Positions 58,474-64,000 of a stretch of 64,000 nt of DNA are shown here, one piece after another (position 1 is the stretch's first letter; the number at the start of each line of letters is the position of its first letter). Source of the DNA: an uncultured Actinomycetes bacterium. GTDB lineage: Bacteria > Actinomycetota > Acidimicrobiia > Acidimicrobiales > RAAP-2. The position numbers and the translations under genes were made by a program. The notes beneath the pieces were generated by a model. That model searched no databases and was not told the origin of the DNA. It saw only the letters and a program-made list of their open reading frames with translations. Where the stretch lies: positions 1-64,000 of the forward strand of contig CAIKCI010000023.1 of assembly GCA_903825895.1 (NCBI GenBank), given 5' to 3'.

Positions 58474-59604
58474 CTAGAACAGAATCAGCGCGGCGATTCC
58501 ACCAAGGAAGATCACAGCCAACACACCGGCCAAGACCCGGTCAACCAAAATGAAGTTTTCCGCAGCTCGTTTGTGGTGAAACACCTGTGTCGTTTCCCAA
58601 ATAATGCGACCAAAGGTAAAGAGCACAACGAGATAACCCAAGGCATAAAACTTGTCCATCATGACAAGAGGGACGGTGGGAGGAAGGTCCGCTGAATAAC
58701 CTTGCTGCAAGAAAATTAATGTGAGAAGGCCGGTTCCAGAGATTGCTAAGCGAGAGATCTCATGTTCAGATTTGAGCAAGAGCACCATGATTGACGCAGC
58801 CATGGCAATGATCAGCGGTAACAATAACTTTGCCAAAAAGTGGCTTAATGGTCGTTGAATCGAAATCGTGTAGGTCCCCAACGACCAGTCCTGGAATTGT
58901 GTACCGCTGTCACTGTTGCCAAAAGTCGTTGAGTAGTGCTTCATATAGGAACGATATGAAGTGCCCTGTGTATTCCAGTCCGCCACACCGAATCCCGTAT
59001 CTTTACCAGCACTGGGGTCGGGTTCAAAAACCAATTGATTAAACGCGTAGGTCGTCGATTCAAACCGAATTTCGAGTTCTTGATTATCGAGGGGGTATCT
59101 CGTCAAATTAAAGTCGTTGGAGAAACCGGCCTGAATGTACATCAACTGATAGTGATAGCCATTCGAGAGGGTGATGGGTTGTTCTTGGCCTGCTGCGTTG
59201 GTATACGAGTACGTCACCGAATAGTTCGTTGACGCGCTGCTCGAATTATCAAACGTGGTTGTCCCAACCGGGTCGAAGGGACCCTTCCAGCGGTACCACA
59301 TATAGAAATTCAAATCCCAGGTGTCATCGGTGAGCGAAATCTTGTACGCCTGGATTGGCTCGATACCGTAATAGACCACCTCAGCCCCTGCGGGAACCGA
59401 ATTCACCTTGTAGAGCGTCCCCCTTGGAATCATCCCTTGAGTGGGAAGAACCGAAGCGTGCTGGTTCCTCGAATTCTGTGCTGCCGGATTCGTTGTTGCG
59501 GCTTTCACGGGCGCGCTCGACGAACCGAAGAACACACCGAATGTAAGAAACGCCAACAAACCAACAAAGGCGACGAGAAAGCCTTTACGGATTATCGTCG
59601 TCAT
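58474..59604 (-). CDS. pentameric ligand-gated ion channel-like protein
   Basis: A signal segment (about 8-27) leads to an extracellular beta-sandwich with DTWDLNFYMWYRWKGPF and RYPLDNQELEIRFES, the counterpart of the FPFD-Q-L signature of Cys-loop receptors. Four membrane helices follow (about 255-277, 283-301, 315-335, 354-376), with LLPLIIAMAASIMVLLL as M1 and a DLPPTVPLVMMDK stretch between M2 and M3. There is no Cys at all, as in bacterial members lacking the disulfide loop. It starts 8 bp after rplI on the same strand. Ion selectivity and ligand are unknown. Confidence 0.75.
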   Translation of the reverse strand: MTTIIRKGFLVAFVGLLAFLTFGVFFGSSSAPVKAATTNPAAQNSRNQHASVLPTQGMIPRGTLYKVNSVPAGAEVVYYGIEPIQAYKISLTDDTWDLNFYMWYRWKGPFDPVGTTTFDNSSSASTNYSVTYSYTNAAGQEQPITLSNGYHYQLMYIQAGFSNDFNLTRYPLDNQELEIRFESTTYAFNQLVFEPDPSAGKDTGFGVADWNTQGTSYRSYMKHYSTTFGNSDSGTQFQDWSLGTYTISIQRPLSHFLAKLLLPLIIAMAASIMVLLLKSEHEISRLAISGTGLLTLIFLQQGYSADLPPTVPLVMMDKFYALGYLVVLFTFGRIIWETTQVFHHKRAAENFILVDRVLAGVLAVIFLGGIAALILF

Positions 59605-59612
59605 GGAATTCG

Positions 59613-60059
59613 CTATTGAGCGATCACTTCGACCGTCAACTCAGCAGTCACATCATCAAAGAGCACAATTGTGACGGGGTTTGATCCCACTTCTTTAATG
59701 TGCTCAGCCAACTGCACCTTGTGGTGATCGACATCGATGGACTTCTGAGCAGCAATGGCAGCCACAATCTCAGCCGGACCCACGGAACCAAAGAGCCGGC
59801 CTTCGCCACTTGCTCGAGCTTGGATCCCAATGACTACTCCACTAAGAGCAGTAGCCTGAACCAACGCGCTTTCACGGTCTTGTGCATCTTTCGCTGAACG
59901 CGAGCGCTGCATGTCCTTGGCTTGAATCTCCATCGACTTGTTCGCCTCAAGTGCCTTACCCGTCGGGAACAAAAAATTCCGAGCGTAGCCACCGGCCACG
60001 GAAACAATGTCTCCCCGACGCCCAACACCTTTAATGTCTTCTCTCAAGAGGACTTTCAT
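59613..60059 (-). CDS. rplI: 50S ribosomal protein L9
   Basis: The 148-residue L9 has the N-terminal [30 protein letters not shown] fold and the long connecting helix, with a normal C-terminal domain ending LTVEVIAQ. Its start overlaps the rpsR stop by 4 bp. It is followed with only 8 bp and no terminator by the ion-channel-like gene. Confidence 0.96.
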   Translation of the reverse strand: MKVLLREDIKGVGRRGDIVSVAGGYARNFLFPTGKALEANKSMEIQAKDMQRSRSAKDAQDRESALVQATALSGVVIGIQARASGEGRLFGSVGPAEIVAAIAAQKSIDVDHHKVQLAEHIKEVGSNPVTIVLFDDVTAELTVEVIAQ

Positions 60060-60547
60060 GCTTGCTCCTCCTCCGCAACTGCTTCCACGATCTCCTCGGC
60101 TTCAGCAACGACTTCGAGCTCTTCGATGACTTCTTCAACAGATGCAATCTCTTCAAGAACTTCAATGTCCGAGACAATCTCTTCGATGCCCGTGACGTCG
60201 GCCAAGGTCGGGCCGTCGTCATCACTGTCACGTCGCTCACCCCGGTCACGATCCCCACGACGGCCTCCAGGACGCTCGGTGGTTGTGCGCTGCGTGTAGG
60301 GCAACAGGACGAGTTCACGAGCCGTCTTGATCGCTTCTGCGATGTCGTGCTGGTGCTGCTCACAGTTTCCTGTCGTGCGACGGGCACGGATCTTTCCACG
60401 GTCTGACATGAACTTGCGTAGCGTGTTCAAGTCTTTGTAGTCAATCCATACTGTTTGTTCGCGACAGAACTGACAGGGCTTCTTTTTGATGCGTCGATTG
60501 AGATCCTTCGGCGCACGCTTTGGGGTTTTCATATTGTTACGGGCCAT
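60056..60547 (-). CDS. rpsR: 30S ribosomal protein S18 with long acidic C-terminal extension
   Basis: Residues 1-86 are a normal S18: CQFCREQ and TGNCEQHQ supply Cys25, Cys28, Cys62 and His65 of the zinc-binding form, with [17 protein letters not shown] between. About 75 extra residues follow: a basic [15 protein letters not shown] stretch, then a nearly uncharged-to-acidic tail very rich in Glu and Val (about 110-163). Usual S18 is 75-90 residues. The extension runs in frame to the rplI overlap, so it is not a sequencing end artefact in an obvious way. Confidence 0.9.
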   Translation of the reverse strand: MARNNMKTPKRAPKDLNRRIKKKPCQFCREQTVWIDYKDLNTLRKFMSDRGKIRARRTTGNCEQHQHDIAEAIKTARELVLLPYTQRTTTERPGGRRGDRDRGERRDSDDDGPTLADVTGIEEIVSDIEVLEEIASVEEVIEELEVVAEAEEIVEAVAEEEQA

Positions 60548-60549
60548 GA

Positions 60550-61005
60550 TTAAAAGGGCTCCTCGTCATAGCCGTAGCCCGCGGGCTCGGCTTGTGGTTG
60601 GGTCGGTTGTGCGGCAGGGCGTGGGGCGGATTGTCCGCCAGCGCGCTCGTTACGGGTGATTTGTGCAGTGGCCCATCGAAGTGATGGGGCGATTTCATCA
60701 GCGACAACTTGGATCTTGGATCGCTTTGATCCATCGTTCTTGTCATCCCAGGTCTGCTGCTCTAAGCGGCCGTTCACAATGACGCGTGTGCCCTTGGTCA
60801 GCGATTCGCTAACGTTTTCTGCCATCTCGCGCCAGCAAACGACATCAAAGAATGAGACCTGCTCTTCCCACTCTTGAGTTTGACGGTTCTGCCAACGGCG
60901 GTTCACGGCTAATCCAAACGAAGCATTCGCTGCACCACCTGCGGTAAACCGAAGTTCTGGATCACGAGTGACATTGCCAACGAGCGTGACGGTGTTATCT
61001 GGCAT
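60550..61005 (-). CDS. ssb: single-stranded DNA-binding protein
   Basis: SSB coats single-stranded DNA and recruits repair and replication proteins. The 151-residue protein has an OB fold beginning [17 protein letters not shown] and [13 protein letters not shown], a Pro/Gln-rich tail, and an acidic tip YDEEPF used for partner binding. It lies between rpsF and rpsR, the standard bacterial arrangement. Confidence 0.95.
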   Translation of the reverse strand: MPDNTVTLVGNVTRDPELRFTAGGAANASFGLAVNRRWQNRQTQEWEEQVSFFDVVCWREMAENVSESLTKGTRVIVNGRLEQQTWDDKNDGSKRSKIQVVADEIAPSLRWATAQITRNERAGGQSAPRPAAQPTQPQAEPAGYGYDEEPF

Positions 61006-61016
61006 CTCGGTCCTCC

Positions 61017-61334
61017 TTAGTTGGCCGCCGCACGAGCTGCGACGACGTGATCGGGGATACGAATGATCTTGTGGCGCACGACTTCGTCGGCGATGCCAAG
61101 TGAACGATCCAACTCGGCGACCGTTGCAGGCTCACCGGTGAACGACGCAATCACGTAGTAGCCCTCGCGTTTGTGGTTGACCTCGTAGGCGAAGGTACGT
61201 CGCCCCCAGCGATCAATTGATCCAGGGCTCCCTTCAAAGGAAGAAATGGTCGTCAGTGACCGGTCAAGGCTTGCTTGGATCTCTTGTGAGTCCACCGCGG
61301 TGTCATAGATAATGACAGCTTCATAGTGCCGCAT
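61017..61334 (-). CDS. rpsF: 30S ribosomal protein S6
   Basis: The 105-residue S6 begins MRHYEAVIIYDTAVDSQEI and has the RTFAYEVNHKREGYYVIASF strands. The frame extends nine codons upstream, but GGAGGA before the ATG at 61334 fixes the start. It leads the rpsF-ssb-rpsR-rplI operon. The protein lacks the long acidic tail found in some S6 proteins. Confidence 0.95.
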   Translation of the reverse strand: MRHYEAVIIYDTAVDSQEIQASLDRSLTTISSFEGSPGSIDRWGRRTFAYEVNHKREGYYVIASFTGEPATVAELDRSLGIADEVVRHKIIRIPDHVVAARAAAN

Positions 61335-61405
61335 TAATATTTCCTCCCTCTGGACCGCCACCGAAGTGTCGGGCTCTACGACTCTCGCAGAGCAGGGTGT
61401 TGCTT

Positions 61406-61421
61406 CCCCTCATTTGAGGGG
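61406..61421. other. short hairpin between panB and rpsF
   Basis: CCCCTCA and TGAGGGG pair around a two-base centre. No T-tract follows on the minus strand, so a terminator role for the panB transcript is uncertain. It may instead lie in the S6 leader, where r-protein operons are often regulated. Confidence 0.35.
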
Positions 61422-61469
61422 ACTCTTAGTGTAGACCGAGATCTCTGCCCTTTTCTCCGGAGGGGAAAT

Positions 61470-62312
61470 TTAAGAGCCGAGGTGATCTTTGAGTTCGTCA
61501 GGGGTCCCATAGGTCTCGGCCGAGGCCGGAAAAGCCCCTGAACGCACATCATCACTGAAATGAGTCAGGGCCTCGGTGATGGCGGTGCCGATTTGGCCGT
61601 ATTCCCGCACAAACTTCGCAGTCTGGCGATTTCCCATGCCTAACAGATCGTGAAAGACCAGAACCTGGCCGTCGGTGTTGGGGCCAGCACCAATCCCAAT
61701 CGTCGGGATCGACCGTTCATCTGTCACGGTGGCCCCGAGGTCGTCGGGCACGCCTTCGAGGACCACGGCGAAACATCCTGCGTCTTCGACGACACGGGCG
61801 GCTTGGCGCAACAAATCAGCAGCCTCAATCGACTTTCCTTGCACCCGATAGCCGCCCATCGTATTCACCGACTGTGGCGTGAGTCCAAGGTGGCCCATCA
61901 CGGGAATCTCTGCGTTGACAATCGCTTCGATGACATCGACACGATTCTGTCCACCCTCTAACTTGACCGCTTGCGCACCAGCACGAATCAGACGCGCCGA
62001 GGATTCAACCGCTTGTTGAGGGGAAACGTGATAACTCATCCAGGGAAGGTCTCCGATGATTAACGCACCGGGGTGTGCTCTGGCTACCGCACTGACGTGA
62101 TGTTCCATCATTTCCAAGGTGACGTGCAAGGTGTCGGGAAAACCGAGGACGACGTTGCCGACGGAATCGCCGACGAGGATCATGTCGGCGCCCGAAGCAT
62201 CAACGAAGCGTGCAGAAGGTTCGTCATACGCGGTGATCATGACCATCGGCGCTGCTCCATTGCGCCGTTTCGTTGACCGAACGGCCGGAACCGTAGTTTT
62301 ACGATCGCTCAT
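61470..62312 (-). CDS. panB: 3-methyl-2-oxobutanoate hydroxymethyltransferase
   Basis: PanB makes ketopantoate for coenzyme A synthesis. The 280-residue protein has MITAYDEPSARFVDASGADMILVGDSVG, GDLPWMSYHVSP, KLEGGQ, MGHLGLTPQ and the C-terminal IGIGAGPNTDGQVLVFHDLLG. These hold the magnesium-binding Asp pair and the catalytic region. GAGAGGA is just ahead of the ATG. No other pan gene is in the window. Confidence 0.95.
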   Translation of the reverse strand: MSDRKTTVPAVRSTKRRNGAAPMVMITAYDEPSARFVDASGADMILVGDSVGNVVLGFPDTLHVTLEMMEHHVSAVARAHPGALIIGDLPWMSYHVSPQQAVESSARLIRAGAQAVKLEGGQNRVDVIEAIVNAEIPVMGHLGLTPQSVNTMGGYRVQGKSIEAADLLRQAARVVEDAGCFAVVLEGVPDDLGATVTDERSIPTIGIGAGPNTDGQVLVFHDLLGMGNRQTAKFVREYGQIGTAITEALTHFSDDVRSGAFPASAETYGTPDELKDHLGS

Positions 62313-62321
62313 AGATTCCTC

Positions 62322-62783
62322 TCACGGTTGGCGTGCCGTCTTCTTTTGAGGTTTGGCATCGCCGCCACCTGGGTAACGACGAAGCAGATGATGAAAGCGG
62401 CAAGCGGTACAGACTTCGACCGTATACGCCTGCACCGGCTCTTCGCGACGCAGGAGCCTATTGAGTTCCGTCTTGTTCGTTGGACATGTTCCCCCGGCCG
62501 GTAATTTCGCGCCGAAGACATAGGTCACTTCGACCGTCTCTCGCTGGCCGCAGACCGGACACTTCTCTCCGGTGGATTTTCCGAGGTTGGTTGCAGCTCT
62601 CACGAGCTCGGGGTGAGCGTCGCAGGCGTCTTCATGAGACACCTTGCCCAAGCGCACTGCTTTTGCGAGCGCGTCTCGAAGCAGGCGGTACTCAACCGAT
62701 GCCTCGGAGGTCGTAGTGAAGGTGGCTTTCGGGCTCACAAGAGGAACCCTAGCGGGGGTTTTACCGGCATTTTCAGGGGGCAC
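62322..62783 (-). CDS. DUF5318 family zinc-ribbon-like protein
   Basis: The 153-residue protein contains SHEDACDAHPELVRAATNLGK, KCPVCGQ and VEVCTACRFHHLL, the marks of the actinobacterial DUF5318 family. The two Cys pairs suggest a zinc ribbon. Function is unknown. The start is GTG, eight bases after a possible -10 TACAAT. It is divergent from padR and its promoter overlaps that of padR. Confidence 0.78.
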   Translation of the reverse strand: MPPENAGKTPARVPLVSPKATFTTTSEASVEYRLLRDALAKAVRLGKVSHEDACDAHPELVRAATNLGKSTGEKCPVCGQRETVEVTYVFGAKLPAGGTCPTNKTELNRLLRREEPVQAYTVEVCTACRFHHLLRRYPGGGDAKPQKKTARQP

Positions 62784-62792
62784 CCCTCTAAA

Positions 62793-62823
62793 TTGTACTT
62801 TCGCTATATCGGTGCGATATAAT
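62793..62823 (+). promoter_or_regulatory. padR promoter with palindromic operator
   Basis: TATAAT (62818-62823) lies seven bases before the padR GTG, with TTGTAC (62793-62798) as a possible -35 (19-base spacer). The perfect palindrome TATATCG-GTG-CGATATA (62805-62821) covers the -10. Transcription would begin at about the GTG itself. The complement of 62792-62797, TACAAT, is a possible -10 for the divergent DUF5318 gene, so one operator could control both. Confidence 0.6.
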
Positions 62824-62830
62824 CAGAAAC

Positions 62831-63466
62831 GTGTTAGATCTTGCTATTTTAGGACTCCTCGACGACGGGCCACTTCACGGCTACGAAATCCGTCGACGTC
62901 TGCGTGCTCAGTTGGGCCTCATCGCCAACGTTTCGTTTGGCTCCCTGTATCCCGCGCTCGCCCGATTGGAAAAAGCCGGCGACCTCATCGTTGTTGAAGG
63001 CAGCGACCTCGACGAGTCGCTGCCGGCCACCGGATCGCTGAGCGGCGAACGGGCGGCGAATCGAGCCAAGCGCATTGTGGGGACCCGTGGTCGCCGTTCG
63101 AAAAAGATCTATCAACTCACTGATGGCGGCCAAGCCACTTTTCAAAGTCTCTTAAACGCTCCACCCACTACCGACGACCAGCGAAGTTTCGGGCTTCGGT
63201 GGTCCTTCGCTCGCCACTTGGCCCCGCACGCTCGATTAGCGCTTCTAGAACGCCGGCGCGCTCAGTTGGTCCAGGGTCTTGGTGACGACAGCACCGACCC
63301 GGGTCTCGATGAATACGCCCAAAGTGTTGTTCGCCATGCCGCAGATGGCGTGGCCCACGACATTGCCTGGCTTGATGAACTTATTGCCGTCGAACGTACT
63401 AAATCACAAGAACCGTCAACCCCCGTGTCGAACGAACCGTCGACACCGACCAGTGCCACTGCGTAA
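62831..63466 (+). CDS. PadR-family transcriptional regulator
   Basis: The 211-residue protein begins with a PadR winged helix: [23 protein letters not shown], then [18 protein letters not shown] (about residues 1-60). A Gly/Ser-rich insert (about 60-85) precedes [17 protein letters not shown], so the wing is longer than usual. A C-terminal helical region and a Ser/Thr/Pro tail follow. It appears leaderless from GTG and stands 31 bp ahead of ino1, as in mycobacteria (Rv0047c beside Rv0046c). Confidence 0.9.
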   Translation: MLDLAILGLLDDGPLHGYEIRRRLRAQLGLIANVSFGSLYPALARLEKAGDLIVVEGSDLDESLPATGSLSGERAANRAKRIVGTRGRRSKKIYQLTDGGQATFQSLLNAPPTTDDQRSFGLRWSFARHLAPHARLALLERRRAQLVQGLGDDSTDPGLDEYAQSVVRHAADGVAHDIAWLDELIAVERTKSQEPSTPVSNEPSTPTSATA

Positions 63467-63497
63467 GACCAGGGCAACGAAGGAAGAGAGAAGCGTT

Positions 63498-64000
63498 ATG
63501 GAACCAATCAAGGTAGCAATCGCAGGAGTTGGAAACTGTGCCAGTTCACTTGTGCAAGGTGTCAACTACTACCGCGAGGCAGACCCCAAAGAATTCGTAC
63601 CCGGTTTGATGCACGTCGAGCTCGGTGGCTATCACGTCTCCGATCTGACCTTCGTCACTGCGTTTGATGTCGACGCAGCCAAAGTTGGCCAGGACCTTTC
63701 GAAGGCCATCTTTGCCAGTCAGAACAACACCATTCGCTTCGCCGACGTCACCGATCTTGGTATCGAAGTCCTTCGTGGACCCACCTTTGATGGCCTGTCG
63801 AAGTACTACCGCGAGATGATTGAAGAGTCCCCCGCTGAACCCGTTGACGTGGTCAAAGCGCTGAAAGACTCAGGGGCGGAAGTTCTCGTTTCCTACCTTC
63901 CGGTCGGTTCTGAAGAAGCACAGCGCTACTACGCCCAGTGCGCTATCGATGCAGGCGTGGCGTTCATCAACGCCGTCCCGGTCTTCATCGCTTCTGACCC
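63498..64000 (+). CDS. ino1: inositol-3-phosphate synthase (5' part)
   Basis: Ino1 converts glucose 6-phosphate to L-myo-inositol 1-phosphate using NAD, feeding inositol lipids and mycothiol-type thiols in actinobacteria. The first 167 codons are present and run off the window. [18 protein letters not shown] is the NAD-binding start of the archaeal/actinobacterial-type synthase, and [15 protein letters not shown] and [14 protein letters not shown] follow. GAAGAGAGAAG precedes the ATG. Likely co-transcribed with padR. Confidence 0.93.
   Translation, partial: MEPIKVAIAGVGNCASSLVQGVNYYREADPKEFVPGLMHVELGGYHVSDLTFVTAFDVDAAKVGQDLSKAIFASQNNTIRFADVTDLGIEVLRGPTFDGLSKYYREMIEESPAEPVDVVKALKDSGAEVLVSYLPVGSEEAQRYYAQCAIDAGVAFINAVPVFIASD

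Overview
The window reads as a moderately GC-rich, gene-dense chromosomal segment of an actinobacterium. It carries HspR behind dnaK-grpE-dnaJ, a separate purS/purQ/purL FGAM synthase, a DUF5318 gene beside PadR and ino1, DUF2505, many SDR enzymes and LLM flavin oxidoreductases. Class Acidimicrobiia is my best guess, but this is inference from gene content only. I saw no insertion sequence, prophage, integrase, CRISPR array or rRNA. Convergent genes are packed tail to tail, often with zero spacing, and at least eleven genes have a TANNNT -10-like hexamer 6-7 nt before the start codon, which suggests leaderless mRNAs.

Layout. 1-5.0 kb: a gene tail, tRNA-Asp, tRNA-Phe, a secreted YHYH protein, a small membrane protein, a SARP-like regulator divergent from an amidohydrolase, and a serine hydrolase. 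5.0-18.9 kb: nucleotide synthesis. purF-purM-pyrE plus an enoyl-CoA hydratase form one minus-strand operon. A PHP phosphoesterase and purL follow. purA-purD-purB-purC-purS-purQ form a six-gene operon in which every junction is a 4-bp overlap. Together these genes cover the IMP pathway except purN, purE/K and purH, plus purA toward AMP. 19-23 kb: the dnaK-grpE-dnaJ-hspR heat-shock operon. 23-30 kb: phosphoglycerate mutase, a TerB-like/Coq4-like fusion, PII and ammonium transporter, a lone cyclic-nucleotide-binding protein, a membrane Fe-S reductase and dCTP deaminase.

30-39.6 kb: an uptake and catabolism cluster on the minus strand. It has a solute-binding protein, a single polypeptide joining both LIV-I-type permeases to one ATPase (LivH-LivM-LivF), LivG, a TetR regulator, two SDR enzymes flanking a degenerate SDR, and a DHA2-type MFS transporter. 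39.8-47.4 kb: tRNA-Gly(CCC), a methyltransferase, an IlvD/Edd-family dehydratase, a thiolase, and an operon of PNPOx-like, DUF2505, crotonase, LLM and DUF1330-like genes. 47.4-54.7 kb: an orphan response regulator, peroxiredoxin, MFS transporter, DUF779/aldehyde dehydrogenase pair, rlmN and another SDR.

54.7-64 kb: dnaB overlapping a glutamate decarboxylase gene, then rpsF-ssb-rpsR-rplI running directly into a homologue of pentameric ligand-gated ion channels, then panB, DUF5318, padR and ino1. The rpsF-ssb-rpsR-rplI-dnaB block with ino1, PadR and DUF5318 nearby resembles the near-origin region of mycobacteria (Rv0046c-Rv0058). The hsp70 operon, purA, the Fe-S reductase and dcd have neighbours in the Rv0321-Rv0357c region. 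The most unusual items are the channel homologue in the ribosomal-protein operon, the triple transporter fusion, the TerB-like/Coq4 fusion, the acidic tail on S18, and a 24-codon reading frame ending on the purF start codon.
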